Assembly (NCBI GenBank): GCA_014360565.1
Contig: JACIXH010000003.1
Location: 1 to 64,000, forward strand
Length of the DNA stretch: 64,000 nucleotides
Direction: 5' to 3'
Origin: Nocardia sp.
GTDB lineage: Bacteria > Actinomycetota > Actinomycetes > Mycobacteriales > Mycobacteriaceae
How positions within the stretch are numbered: the first letter of the stretch is position 1; each line of letters starts with the position of its first letter. Below, piece after piece: positions 8,957 to 23,900 of the stretch. A program made the translations under genes and the position numbers. The notes under the pieces were generated by a model. That model was not told the DNA's origin. It saw only the letters and a program-made list of their open reading frames with translations, and searched no databases.

Positions 8957-11900
8957 ATGCGTGAAGCGCGCACCTCGCCCCGTGAAGCTCGTCGCTCGTC
9001 GCGCGGTCGAGGCAATCGCAAGTCGAGTACTCCCCTGTTCACCCAGCTGCTGACGGCGGCGGTCGACACGGCGGCCGATACCGTCGCCGTGTCCTGGTCC
9101 CCCGTCGACGGCGTGTGTCGCACGCTCACCTACACCCAGCTCGACGAGTACTCCTCTCGGCTGGCCAGGGAACTGCTCGCGCGCGGCATCGGTCCCGGCG
9201 ATGTCGTCGCGCTCGGCTTCACCCGTTCGATCGAATCGGTGGCGGCGGTGTGGGCCGTGGCGAAGACCGGCGCCGCCTACGTCCCGGTCGATCCGGCGTT
9301 GCCCGCCGAGCGGATCGCCTACCTGCTCGAGGATTCGGGCACGATCCTCGGACTCACCCGCACCGCACATCAAGACACCCTCGGCGGGTCCGTCGAGTGG
9401 CTCGATATCGACGCCGTACCCGTCCAGGAGCGCATCAGCGCCCGCCCCACCCACCCGATCTCCTACCTGGACCGTGTCCGGCCGCTGACCGACCAGCATC
9501 CGGCCTATGTCATCTACACCTCGGGCTCGACGGGTCGGCCCAAAGGTGTCGTCGTCACCCACACCGGTCTGGGAGCCCTGGTCGCGGCGGCCGGGCAGCG
9601 CTATTCGGTCGGCGCGGGCGACCGGGTCCTGCACGTGTGCTCGCCGAACTTCGACGTGTCCGTGCTCGAGCTGCTGCTGGCGTTCAATTCCGGGGCCACG
9701 CTGGTGATCGCGCCGCCGACGGCTTTCGGTGGCGACGAGCTCGCCGCGTTGCTGCGCCGCGAGCGGGTGACCCACCTGCTGATCACCCCGGCCGCGCTGG
9801 AATCGGTCGACGCGCACGACCTGGACGCGTTGCGGGTCGTGGTCGTGGCGGGCGACGCCTTCGGCCCAGCCCTCGTCGACCGATGGGCTGTGAACCGCGC
9901 GTTCTTCAACGGCTACGGCCCGACCGAGGCCACTGTCCTGGCTACCGGTACCTGCGCGATGGTGCCCGGTGAGCCCGTCACTATCGGCTCGGCGTTCGCC
10001 GGAGTCGGTGCGGCAGTGCTGGATTCGCGGTTACGCCCGGTCCCAGCCGGTGTAACGAGTGAGCTGTATCTGTCCGGTCCCGCGCTGGCCCAGGGTTATC
10101 AGGGCAGGCCCGCGCTCACCGCGGAACGTTTCGTCGCCGCGCCTTTCGCCGGCACCGGAGCCCGGATGTATCGGACCGGCGATCTGGTCCGCCGCACGCC
10201 CGACGGTGATTTCGAGTGCCTCGGGCGCTCCGATTTCCAGGTGAAGATCCGCGGTTTCCGCGTCGAGCTGGGCGAGATCGACGCCGCCCTGACCGCCCAC
10301 CCCGCCATCGAGTACGCGGTCACGCTCGGCGCGAAAGCCGAGTCGGGCGCGACGGTGCTGGTGTCCTATGTCCTGGCCCGGCCGGGCTTGTCGATCGATA
10401 CCGAGGAACTCGCCCAGTTCGTCGGCGCCACTCTTCCCGGTCACATGGTGCCGACCGTCGTGATGAGCATCGACGCGATTCCCCTGACCCCCAACGGCAA
10501 GCTCGATCGCGCCGCGCTGCCGAAACCGGTTTTCGGGGCCGCGGGTTCGCGAGCGCCCGAGGGGCCGGTCGAGACCGCGATCGCCGCACTGTTCGCCCAG
10601 ATCCTTGGGCTGGAGCAGATCGGCGCCGAGGATTCGTTCTTCGCCGCGGGCGGCGACAGCATCCTGTCCATCCAGCTCGTCTCGCGGGCACGCAATGCCG
10701 GCATCTCGTTCACCCCGCAGGCCGTCTTCGAGCACCGCACCGTTGCCGGTTTGGCGCGGGTGGCGGTGCTGGGCGCCGAGTCCACGCCCACCTTGCCCGA
10801 ACTTCCCGGCGGCGGCGTCGGTGCGATGCCGTTGACGCCGGTACTGGCGGCCTGGCTGGCCGGTGGACGCGTGTTCGACCGGTTCACCCAGCAGATGGTG
10901 CTCGCGCTGCCTGCCGGCATCGATCGAGATGCCCTGGTGAAAACCCTCACCGCGGTGATCGATCACCACGACATGCTGCGCGCAGGCCTGCGACAGGTCG
11001 ACGGACGGTGGGAGCTGCACGCGTTGGCGCCGGGCGGGGTGGACGTGCACGAGTTGCTCACCCGTGTCGATGTGCCTGCGGGCGCCGACCTCGGCGAAAT
11101 CGCCGAGGTCGCGATGGAATCGGTGCTCGCCGCGCTGGATCCGCGGGCGTACCGGATGATCGGCTTCGCGTGGCTCGTGCGCGAGGACGGTCCGGACGGG
11201 CTGGTCGTCGCGGCCAATCATGCGGCGATCGACGGCGTTTCGTGGCGAATCCTGTTGTCGGACCTGGTCGCCGCGTGGGCGCAGCTCGATCGAGATGTCG
11301 TCGTGTTGGCTCCGGTCGGCACGTCGTTTCGCCGATGGGCCTACGGTCTGACCGACGCGGCGGCGAGCAGGCGCGCGGAACTGACGCATTGGCGACACAC
11401 ACTGTCGGTGCCCGACCCGCTGCTCGGCGATCGCGGGCTAGGGCCCACCGATACCGCGTCCACGGTGCGAACCATCAGTGTCGAGGTGCCCGCCGACATC
11501 TCCGCGGCGGTCCTGACCGACCTGCCGACCAGGTACCGCGCGGGCGCCGAGGACGGTTTGCTCGCCGCCCTGGCCATGGCTGTGCGCCGGTGGCGGGGTC
11601 GTCGTGGTGTCGACGCTGCCGCGACGCGGGTGCGCTTGGAGGGCCACGGCCGCGAACAGTCCGTGCTCGACGGCGCCGATCTGACCCGCACGGTCGGCTG
11701 GTTCACCAGCATGTATCCGGTCGCGCTCGACCTGAGCGAGGTCGGCAACGACGCCGCCTGGCACAATGGCAGCGCCACGGCCGCCGCGGTCAAGGCGATC
11801 AAGGAACAGCTGCGCGCGGTGCCGCACAAGGGCATCGGTTTCGGCATGCTCCGCCACCTGGACCCGGAATCGGCGGCCGAGCTCGCCGGCCCGCTGGGCC

Positions 11901-14900
11901 AGGTCGGCTTCAACTATCTGGGCCGCGTCTCCGCAGGCGATGTCGCGCTCAGCCGCACCGACCACAGCTGGCTGCCCACCGCGGACTGGGGTGAGCCCGT
12001 CGCCGAGCAGGACCCGGACTTGCCCGCGGCCGCCGTCATCGACATCAACGCCCTGGCCACCAGCACCGACGCCGGTCTGCGACTGCGTGCGTCGTTCTCC
12101 TACGCCGCCGGAATCCTCGACGAGCACTCGGTACAGGAGCTGGCCGACGGCTGGACCGCAGCCCTGTCCGTCCTCGCCGACCACCTGCACGACCCGGCCG
12201 CGGGCGGTCTGTCCCCCGCCGATGTCGCACTGGTCCGGGTGAGCCAGGCAGAGCTCGACACCTGGCATCGCGAACGTCCACGCCTGACCGATGTGGTGCC
12301 GTTGGCGCCGTTGCAGCTCGGTTTGCTGTTCCTCGCCCAGGTCTCGCCGACCGATCCCTATCTGGTCCAGCTGGCCGTGGAACTGGCAGGTGAGGTCGAC
12401 AGCGACCGCCTGCGACGGGCGGCCCAGGCAGTCCTCGACCGACACGCGATTCTGCGCACCTGCTTCGGCTCGTCGGCGGCGGGCACACCGGTCGGCTTCG
12501 TGACCGAGGGTGTCTCGGTGCCGTGGCACATCGTCGAAACCGACAGCAGCGACGCCGACGAGTTCCTGGCCGCCGAAGCGGGGATCGCCTTCACACTCTC
12601 GGCGGCGCCGCTGCTGCGTTTCACGCTGTATCGCCGCGCCGAGGGTATGCACCTGGTCTTGACCGCACACCATCTGCTGGTCGACGGCTGGTCGATGCCG
12701 CTGCTCATGCGCGAACTGCTGCTGTGCTACGCCACCGACGGCGCCCCCGCAGCCCTTCCCCGTGTGCGCCCCTACCGCGACTATCTCGCCTGGCTCGCAG
12801 ATCAAGACCCGCGCGTTGCCTTGGTTCGGTGGCGCGAGGCGCTGTCCGGGACCACGCCGACCCTGCTGGCCGCCGCGGTCGGCCCGCCGGCGGTGAGCAC
12901 CTCGTCGCACGGGATGTGCACTGTCGAGCTGTCACCCGCCGAGGCCGAGCAACTGGCGACCTGCGCGGCTGCCGAGGACGTCACGGTCAACACGGTGTTC
13001 CAGGCAGCGTGGGCAGTGGTGCTGGCCGGCGCGATCGGCGGCAGCGATGTGGTGTTCGGTGCGGTGGTCTCGGGCCGCCCGCCGCTGCTGGACGGCGTCG
13101 ACAACATGGTCGGACTCTTCGCCAACACGATCCCCGTCCGCGTCCGCTACAACGATGCCGAACCACTGCGAAACATCCTGTCGCGGGTGCAGTCCGAACA
13201 GATCGCGCTGCTGGACGGCCACCACCTCGGCCTCGTCGAGATCCAGCGCGCAGCGGGCACCGGCGAGTTGTTCGACACGCTCATGGCCTACGAGTCCTAC
13301 CCGGTCGACACCGAGGGAATGCGGCGCGCGCACGGCGCGATCGACGGCCTCGAGATCGTCGACGTCCGAGCGGCCAACGCGACGCACTACCCGGTGGCGG
13401 TCGGCATCGAGGTCGGTGACGGAATCCGCATCGGCGTGCAGTACCGCCTCGACCTGATCGACAGCGCCATCGCCGCAGCGCTCGCGGACCGCCTGCGCGC
13501 CATCCTCGACGCCTTCGTCAGAACCCCGCAGCACACCCCCGCGCAGCTGCTGAAAACCCTGGACGAACGCAACGACCCGATCGCGGAAACGACCTACCGC
13601 CGGAGTGTCCTCGCGGACCTGCCCCGAGACCTGAACCTGCCGGCCGACCGCGCCCGCCCTACCACTGCGGTAGTGGCCGACGCTCGGGTCTGCTTCGAAA
13701 TCCCCGCCGATCTGCATCAGCGCATGCGTCACTTCGCCGAGTCCCGCGACACGACGGTGTTCAGCCTCGTGCACACGGCCTTCGCAATGCTGCTCGCCCG
13801 GCTGTCCAACACCGGCGACATCGCGATCGACACTCCCTGCCCGCAGGCCACGCAGACCCACCTGGTCTTACGCCTGCCGGTGCGCGGTGCCACCACGGTC
13901 GATGAACTGCTGGCCGAGGCGAGCACGGTGGCCCGCCGGGCATTCGCGCGAACCGGGTGGTCCAGCACCGACATCACCTCCGCACCGGACCCCCTCGGAC
14001 GAACCGCGAGGCCCGCAGCGGATGGGCAGCGATCGCCGGACCACGATGCAGGGCAACCGCCGCGCCGGAATCCGCCCGCGCGCGAGGAACAACCGCTCGT
14101 GCGTTTCAGGTTGCGCTACAGCGAGCACGACATCCCGGAATCGACGCCCGCCTCCTGCGCGGTGGCGCCGTGCGATCTCGTCCTGTCACTGCGTGCGCCG
14201 ATCACGTCGTCCCGCAGCGACGACCACGCACCACGACAGCAAGCCCACCGCCCTGTCAGGCAGCCCACGGCCGGAGCGGACAGCCGGATCACGCCGAGGC
14301 CGGCGTCCGCAGTCGCTGTCGGCGATCTCCCGACCCTCGACACCGCCGATCCTGTCGCTGCCGAATTCGCCTACGCCAGTGCCCTGTTCGACAAGGACAC
14401 CGTCGAGGTGTTCGCGCAACGCCTAGTTCGCCTGCTGACCGAAGCCATCGCGCACCCCGGTACCCCCGTCGGTGACCTCGCCCTGCTCAGCACCGCCGAA
14501 CTGGCGACGCTGCTCACGCGCGAGGACGCGCCTGCCACCTCCGCTGCCGTGTTGCCCGACCTGCTGGCACGCGGCAGCGCGCTCGGTCACGACCGAATCG
14601 CTGTCCGGCACGCAGGCATCTCGATCACCTACGGCGAGTTGACCGAACGCACCGCCCGCTGGGCCCGCGAACTGATCGACCGCGGCGTCGGCCCCGAAAT
14701 CGTAGTCGCCGTTGCTCTTCCGCGTTCGGCCGACATGATCGCCGCCGCACTCGCCGTCGCCGCGGCGGGCGGGGTGTATGTGCCGATGGACCCGGGCAAT
14801 CCGATCCAGCGTCTCCACCACCTGGTCGCGGACTCGGGTGCACAGCTCGGTATCTGCGCGCGGGTCGAGGATCTGCCCGACTCCCTGAACCGGTTGACCC

Positions 14901-17900
14901 TCGAGCACCTCGACCGATCCAGCGCCACACACTCCACGTCCCCGATCAGCGATGCGGACCGCCTCGCGCCCGTGCGAGTCGATCACCCCGCCTACATCAT
15001 CTACACCTCCGGCTCCACCGGCCTGCCCAAGGGCGTCACCGTGACCCACGCCGGCCTGTCCCCGTTGGTCGCCGAAGCCGTGCGCCGCTACCGCCTCGGG
15101 CCCGAGCACCGCTTCCTGCACATCTGCGCGCCCTGGTTCGACCCTTCGGTCCTGGAGTGGCTGTGCGCCTTCACGACCGGAGCGACGCTGGTCGTCGCAC
15201 CGTCCGACATCGCCGGTGGCGTCGAACTCACGGATCTGCTGGCCGCCGAGTCCGTCACCCACGCCATCATCACCCCCGCGGTCCTGGGCACCCTGGACCC
15301 CACCGAGCTGGGCGCACTGGAATCGTTGTCTGTCGGCGGTGACGTGAGCACCGAGCAGCTGCTCGCCAGGTGGCAGCCCGGTCGCCGTTACCTCAACGGT
15401 TACGGCCCCACCGAGACCACGATCATCTCCACCTATGCCGAACTCGCTGCCGGAGAAGCCATCTCGATCGGGCGCCCGGTGCAGGGCACCCACGCGATGA
15501 TCCTGGACGCCCGGTTGAACCCGGTACCGCCGGGTGTCACCGGCGAGCTCTATCTCAGCGGTCGCGCGCTGGCCCGCGGCTACCGTAACCAGCCGGGCAC
15601 GACCTCGGCACGCTTCGTCCCGGATCCGTGGGGTGCGCCCGGCACCCGCATGTACCGCACGGGCGATCTCGTGCGCCGCCGCGCCACCGGCGACCTCGAT
15701 TACCGCGCTCGCGCGGACACCCAGCTGAAAGTGCGTGGTTTCCGGATCGAGCCCGGCGAAATCGATGCGGTACTCGTGAGCCACCCCGATGTCGCGTTCG
15801 CGGTGACCGTGGGGCGCCGGAACCGATCGGGCGCGACAATCCTGGTGTCCTATGTCCTTGCAACACAGGGGCATTCGGCCGATCCGCAGGCGCTCGTCGA
15901 GTACGCCACCGACCGGTTGGCCGCGCATGCGGTGCCCTCGGCGATCGTGGTCCTCGACCAGCTGCCGCTGACCTCCAACGGTAAACTCGACCGCGACGCG
16001 CTGCCCGAACCGGTCGCCGTGACAACACCGGCCGCCGTGCCGACCGGGACGACGCAAACTCTGCTGGCCGAGCTGTTCGCCCGCGTGCTCGGTGTCGCGG
16101 AGGTCGGGGCCCACGATTCGTTCTTCGCCCTCGGCGGCGACAGCATCCTGTCGATCCAGCTGGTGTCGGTGGCCCGTGCCGCGGGCATCGTCTTCAGCAC
16201 CCGCGACGTGTTCGAACACCGCACCGTGGCGAAGCTGTCCGCCATCGCCGCACTCGACAGCACGGACGCGATCGTCTTGGCGGAACTGCCCGGCGGCGGC
16301 ATCGGCGAGGTCGCTCTGACCCCGGTACTGGCCGACTTCCTGACCACCGGCCCCAGCGACCGTTTCGCCCAAACCATGGTCCTGGCACTGCCCGAGGACA
16401 TCGACCGTCCAGGTCTGGTCGCGGCCATCGCGGCCATCGTGGGCCACCACGACATGCTGCGCTCGCGCCTGCGACGAGAAGGCGACGATTGGCGGTTCGA
16501 AGTCCTGGCGCCCCACGCCATCGATGTGGATGCGCTGATCACCGAGATCGCCGTGCCCGGTGAGGTCGGTGCAACGAGCTCACCGGATGACCTCACCGGA
16601 ATCGGCAGCGCCGCCATGGATTCGGCACTGTCGGCGCTGGACCCCGCCGCCGCCCGCATGATCGCGTTCACCTGGATCCGCAGGCACGGCGCTCACGATG
16701 TCCTCGCGGTCGCCGCCCACCACTACGTCATCGACGGCGTCTCCTGGCGAATTCTGCTGCCCGACCTCGTTATCGCCTGGTCGCAGCGGCAGGCGGGCGC
16801 CCCGATCGTGCTGCCGCCGGTGGCGACCTCGTTCCGCCGGTGGGCACACGGCCTCACGATCCTCGACCGCACCGCCGAAATCGATCACTGGCACCAGGTC
16901 CTGTCCACCCCCGACCCCTTGCTGGGCGATCGCGCCGTCGACAGTGGCCTCGACACCGAGGCGACGATGCGGTCGATCACGGTCCAGATCCCGGCCGAGA
17001 TCACCGATCCCCTGCTCACAACATTGCCCGCGCAGTACCGTGCGGGCGCCGACCACCCCCTGCTCGCCGCGCTGGCCTTGGCCGTGCGCGTCTGGCGTGC
17101 CCGCCGCGGCATCGACTCGCCCACCCTGCGGCTGCGGCTCGAGGGCCACGGACGCCAGGAAGACGCCGTCCCCGGTGCCGATCTGACCCGCACCGTCGGC
17201 TGGTTCACCACTGTCTACCCGGTCGCCCTCGACCTGTCCGCCATCACACCCGCGATCTTCGACGACGCGGCGCTCGCGGCGACCATGCGCACCATCAAGG
17301 AACAACTGCTGGCCGTGCCCGACAACGGCATCGGTTTCGGACTGTTGCGCCGCGACCCGCGTACCCGAAACCTGTTGTCCGGCAACCTCGGACAGATCGG
17401 CTTCAACTATCTGGGCCGTGCCACCACCGCCGCGCAACCCACCGGCGACACCGCGTGGCTGCCCACCGCCGATCTCGGCGACATCGACGTCGACTACGAC
17501 CCCACCCTGCCCGCGCACACCGTTCTCGACATCAACGCCATCGCCGTCACCACCGATTCCGGTCCGTGCCTGCAAGCGAACTTCCGCTACGCCACCGCCA
17601 TCCTGACCGAGTCCGATGTCGCCGAACTGGCCGAGGACTGGACGAACTGGCTCACCGCGCTGGCCGAGCACACCCGCCACCCGTGCGCCGGCGGGCTGAC
17701 CCCCTCCGACGTGGCGCTGGTGCAGGTCTCGCAAACCGACCTGAACACCTGGCGAGACACCCATCCGGGTCTGTCGGATGTGCTGCCGCTCTCGCCGTTG
17801 CAGCAGTCGTTGCTCGCACTGGGCGAGATGCTCGACGAGTCGGTCCACGCCTACGTCATCCAGCTCATGGCCGAACTGAGCGGTCAACTCGACACCGACC

Positions 17901-20900
17901 GGCTGCGCCAGGCGGCCGCGACCGTGCTGGCCCGCCACGCCAACCTGCGTTCGGCCTTCGTCACCACACCCGACGGCACCGCGGTCCAGCTCGTCGCCGA
18001 CGCCGTCGAAGCACCGGTACGGATCGTCGAAACCACCGACGCCGCACTGCCCGCGCTGCTGGCCGGCGACCAGCGAGCAGGCTTCGACCCCACCAGCGCG
18101 CCGCTGCTGCGCTTCACCGTGTACACCACCGGCACCGCACGCAGCCACCTCGTGCTGACCGGCCATCACATCCTGCTCGACGGCTGGTCGATGCCACTGC
18201 TGATGAAGGAACTGCTGGTCCTCTACGCCACCCACGGCGACGCGAGCCCGCTGGCGCCGGTGCGCCCCTACCGCGACTACCTCGAGTGGTTGACCCGCCA
18301 GGACCGCACCGCCGCCGAACGCGCGTGGTCGCAGGTCCTGGCCGGGGTACAGACGAGCCCGCTGGCCCCCGAACTGACCTGGCCGCCCGCGACCGGCACC
18401 GGTTACGGCCTGTGCGAGTTCGAACTCGACGCCGCGCGCACCGCGGTGCTGACCGCCTTCGCCGCGGCCACCGAGGTCACCGCGAACACTGTCTTCCAGA
18501 CGGCGTGGGGACTGGTCGTCGCCGCGAGCACCGCCCGCGACGATGTCGTGTTCGGCGCCACCGTGTCCGGGCGACCACCCCAGCTCGACGGCGTCGGCGA
18601 CATGATCGGGCTGTTCGTGGACGCGGTCCCGGTCCGCGTGCGCATCCGCCCCGCCGACACCATCGGTGAGCTGATCCGCGCCGTTCAGGCCGAGCAGGCC
18701 CGTCTGCTCGATCATCACCACCTCGGCCTCGGCGCGATTCAGCGCGTCGCGGGCCAGGGCGAGCTGTTCGACACCATGCTCGCTTTCGAGTCCTACCCCG
18801 TCGACGTCGAAGGTCTGCAGCGCGCGGGCGGCGCGCTCGACGGTCTGAGCATCGACGACCTGCACGGCGCCGACCACACCCACTACCCGATCACGGTCCT
18901 GATCTTCCTCGGCGCCCGCACCCGGGTACAGATCAAGTACCGGCGTGACCTCGTCGCCGACCCCGTCGCGCAGGCGATCACCGACCGGCTCCGCACCGCG
19001 ATCGACACGGTGATCGCGACGCCGAACACTTCCGCGACGACGATCGCCGAACAACTGGCCACCGACCCGACCGACCCGATCACTCGATCCCGGTTCTGGC
19101 GCCGAACCCTGGCCGACCTGCCCGCCCCCGCGATTCTGCCCACCGACCACCCCCGCGTCGAGCGCACGCCCGCACTCCACGATCGAGCCGGCGCACAGCG
19201 ACGTCCGGCCGACCACGGCGATCCACAGCACAGCACCCGCGTAGTGCTGCCCGCGCCGGTACACCACGATCTTCGCCGACTCGCCGAACTCGCGAACGTG
19301 AGCCGTCGATCGCTGCTCCGCACAGCCTTGGCCGTCCTTCTCGCCCGGCTCACCGACTCCCACGACATCGTGATCAGAACCTGCGATCCCGATCTGTTGC
19401 TCCGCACCGCGATCGACCCCGCGGCGCCGTTCTCGGATCTGCTCGCACAGGCCGATGATGCCGGGCGCCAGGCGCTGGCCCATGCGGGAATCCCGTTCAC
19501 GGACCTCCCCGGTCTGCTGGGTGTCGAGCCCCGGTCCCTGGCACAGGTGTGTCTGCGGTTCCGGTCCGCTGACGCCGCGACGGGCGAATTCGCCGTTCCG
19601 TCAGCGATGTTGGACGCCTCGCGGCCCGACGGTGTCCGCACCCCGGCGGCGAACGGGCACCGTCACCTGCCCACAGATGACCTCGAGACAGCCGGTGAGC
19701 TCACCGTGGCGGTACTCGAGGACGAGTCGAGCACGACGATCGAGCTGTCCTTCCCCCGAACCGTTGTCGATGACCACGAAGCCGCCACCTTCGTCCGGCG
19801 TCTGGTCCGGCTGCTCACCGCGATCGCCGCCGCACCGCGGACACCGGTCGGCGATCTTCCCCTGTTCGATCACGCCGAGTACGTCTTGCTGACCCACCTC
19901 GGCGACGGCACGAACCCCACCACCACGGCCACCCTGCCCGAGCTCCTCGTCCGCGGCACCGGCTACGGCCAGCACCGGATCGCGGTGCGCGACAACGCGC
20001 ACAGCTACACCTACGGCACGCTGGACGCGGAATCCTCACGGCTGGCCCGAGTGCTCGTCGCCGAGGGAATCGGCCCGGAAACCGTCGTCGCCTCGGCCAT
20101 CCCGCGCTCCTATGCGTCGATCCTGGCCTTCTGGGCCGTCGCCAAAGCAGGCGGGGTGTACCTGCCGGTCGACCCGAACTACCCCGCCGACCGGGTGCGC
20201 CACATGCTCGACGATTCCGCCGCGACCATCGGGCTCACCGTCGCCGCGGCGAACGGACTGCCCGAATCCGTGCGCTGGCTGATCCTCGATGAGCCGACCG
20301 TCCGGGCACGCATCGCCGCCTGTTCGTCGACCCCGGTGCGCGACCGCGACCGGCGAGCGCCGCTGCGCCGCGACAACCTCGCCTACCTGATCTACACCTC
20401 CGGCTCCACGGGTGTGCCCAAGGGTGTTTCGGTCACCAATGCGGGCCTGGGCGCCCTCGTCGCCCACTCCGCCGCGCTGATGCGCCTGCGCCACGATCAC
20501 CGGATGCTGCACGTCTGCTCGCCCAGCTTCGACCAGTCGATCGAGGAGCTCAGCACCGCGTTCCACCACGGTGCGACACTGGTCATCGCACCACCGGAGA
20601 CCCTCGGCGGCGCCGACCTCGACGACCTGCTGCGCACCGAACAGGTCACGCACACGATCATCACTCCCGCCCTGCTGAGCACCCTGGATCCGGCAGCGGT
20701 GCCCGAGCTGCAGTGTGTCTCGGCCGGCGGCGAAGCCACCACCGCCGAACTGCTGGCCACCTGGCAGCCCGGGCGCAGCTTCCTCAACGGGTACGGTCCC
20801 ACCGAGACCACCATCGGCGCGACCTATTCGGCGTTGCGTGCCGGTGACCGGGTCACGATCGGCCGGCCCGTACCGGGCATGCGCGCCGTCGTCCTCGACG

Positions 20901-23900
20901 CCCGGCTGCACCCGGTGCCGGTGGGCGTCACCGGTGAGCTCTACCTGGCCGGTCCCGCGCTCGCTCGCGGCTACCGCGGGCGCAGCGCCGCCACGGCGGA
21001 TCGTTTCGTGGCCTGCCCCTGGGCCGGACCCGGCGCACGGATGTATCGCACCGGCGACCTCGTCCGCTGGGTGCACGCGGACACCTACGAGCTGGAGTAC
21101 CTGGGCCGCACCGACTTCCAGATCAAGGTCCGCGGCTTCCGGATCGAACCCGGCGAGATCGACGCCGTCCTCGCGCGCCACCCGCAGGTGAGTTCGGCAC
21201 TCACCGTCGGCGCCGAGAACCCCGCCGGTGACACGGTGCTCGTCACGTATGTGACCGGCCGCGATATCGATCCCGGCGCCATCGCACGGTGGTCGTCGTC
21301 GATGCTGCCCGCACACATGGTCCCGGCGGCCGTCGTGGTCCTGGACCGGATCCCGCTGTCCGCCGCCGGCAAGATCGACCGAAGTGCCCTTCCCGCACCA
21401 AAATTCGCGACCCGTACCTACCGCGAACCCGGGACCGCCATGGAACGAACAGTCGCCGAGGTTTTCGCCGAGGTACTCGGTGCCGACCGTGTCGGCGCCG
21501 ACGACAACTTCTTCGACCTGGGCGGCAACTCGCTGCTCGCCACCCGCCTGACCGCCCGGCTCGGCGCCGCGCTCGACATCCGCGTACCCGTGCGCGTGCT
21601 GTTCGCCGCGCCGACAGTCGCCGAATGCGCCCACGAACTCGCCGGATCGACCCGTGCGGCAGCTCGCCCCGCCTTAGGCCCCTGCCCGCGCCCGGAACGC
21701 ATTCCCCTCTCACCCGCGCAGCAGCGCATGTGGTTCCTCAACCGCTTCGACACCGGCACCGCCGCCTACAACATCCCAGTGGTGCTCCGCCTGACCGGCG
21801 CGCTCGACACCACCGCGATGCGACAGGCGTTCACCGATCTCGTCGCGCGCCACGAGATCCTGCGCACGGTCTACCCGGCGGTCGAGCACGCACCGGCACA
21901 GATCGTCCTGCCGATCGACCATCCGGACGTCCCACTGCTCGCGGTCACCACGATCATCGATGGCCAGGACCCAACTGCCGATGCCCGAACCGGCGCCGGC
22001 CCAGGGGGCGGTGCGCACGAGCGTGCTCGCGTCAGCGACACCATGACAACCGCAGTGACAGAACTGGTCTCGACGGTCTTCGATGTCACCGCCGAGGTCC
22101 CGCTGCGCGCCACCCTGTTCGAACTGGGCCCCGACGACTACGTCCTGGCCATGGCGGTCCACCACATCGCCGGCGACGGCTTCTCCGGCGGGCCCCTCAC
22201 CCGCGACCTCGTCACCGCCTACACCGCCCGCGCACACGGACAACACCCCGCCTGGGCGCCCTTGCCCGTCCAGTACGCCGACTACGCGATCTGGCAGCAA
22301 ACCCTGCTCGGCGACGAATCCGACCCCACCTCGATGTCGGCCACCCAGCTCGGGTACTGGCAACAGGTACTCGTGGACCTGCCCGACCAGCTCGAACTAC
22401 CCCGCGACCGACCCCGTCCCGCCATCCAGTCCTATGCCGGCGGCCGGGTGCCCTTCACCGTCGACACCGCCACCCACGCGGCCCTCGCCGAACTCGCACG
22501 CACCCACGGCGCGACCCTGTTCATGGCCGTGCACACCGCCTTGGCGGTGGTCCTCGCCGAATTGTCGGGCACCACCGACATCGCCGTCGGTACCCCGGTG
22601 GCGGGCCGCGGCGACGCCGTCCTCGACGACCTCATCGGCATGTTCGTCAACACGCTGGTCTTCCGTACCCGAGTCGACCCGGGCATGAGTTTCGCCGAAC
22701 AGCTGACCCGCCAACGCGATACCGACCTGGCCGCATTCGCCCACGCCGACATCCCGTTCGAACGGCTCGTGGAAGTGCTCAACCCGGCCCGCTCCACCGC
22801 GCGTCACCCGCTGTTCCAGGTCGGCCTGTCGTTCCAGAACCTGGCCGAGGTGCGCATGGACCTGACCGGCATGACGGTGTCCTCGATCGAGCTCGACCGT
22901 GCGCTGTCCCAGTTCGACCTGCACCTGATCCTGGCCGACCGCTACACCGCCGACGGTTCCCCCGCCGGCATCACCGGCTACTGCACCTACGCCACCGACC
23001 TGTTCGACGCCGCCACCGTAGCGGGATTCCTGGCTCGGCTCACCCGTCTGATCGCCGCGGTGGTCGCCGACCCCGGCGCGCCACTGCACACCATCGACCT
23101 GCTCGCCCCCGCCGAACGAACCCAGATCCTCGCAACCTGGAATCGGACTGCGCGACACACCGATCCGAACACCACCCTCGTGTCCCTGCTCGACTCCACC
23201 GTGGCCCGTGCCCCCGATGCCGTAGCCCTCATCGCCGACGACATCGGTGTGACCTACGCCGAGCTCGACGCCCGGGTCAACCGCCTGGCCCGCTACCTCA
23301 TCACCGAAGGCGTCGGCCCCGAAACCCGGGTGGCACTGGCGATGCGGCGATCGATCGACCTGGTGGTCGCGATGTACGCGGTCAGCACCGCGGGCGGCGC
23401 GTACGTCCCGGTCGATCCCGATCAACCGCGAGCACGCACCGAATACATCCTGACGACAGCGGACCCCCTGCTCGTCCTCGCCGATGCCGGCACCTGGCTC
23501 GATGCGGCCGAGCACACGAGCACGACGAGCCCCACCGGCGCCAGTCCACAGGGCGCCGAACACAGGAGAGCACCCCGCTCGACCGAGGACCGCTACGACA
23601 GCACCACACCGATCGACGCCCCGGTCCGGTGTCTCGACCACCTGGACCTGTCGGCGCACAGCCCCGCACCGATCACCGACCGCGACCGCCGCGCGCCGTT
23701 GCGCCCAGCCGATACCGCCTACGTGATCTTCACGTCGGGATCGACCGGTCGCCCGAAGGGGGTGGCTGTTTCACACGCGGCGATCGTCAACCAGTTGCGC
23801 TGGAAGGCCGCCGAATTCGGTCTCACCGCGCAGGACGTCGTCCTTTTGAAGACTGCCGCGACCTTCGACCTGTCGGTCTGGGAGTTCTGGTCGGCGCCAC

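Noticed and set aside
13887-14426. A frameshift in the NRPS causing the half C domain
   Set aside because: The NRPS frame stays open with recognisable second-lobe motifs on both sides, and a similar half domain recurs in module 3.
16580-19483. 967-residue minus-strand open frame within the NRPS
   Set aside because: Mirror of NRPS codon bias; the plus strand has intact E, C and T motifs throughout.
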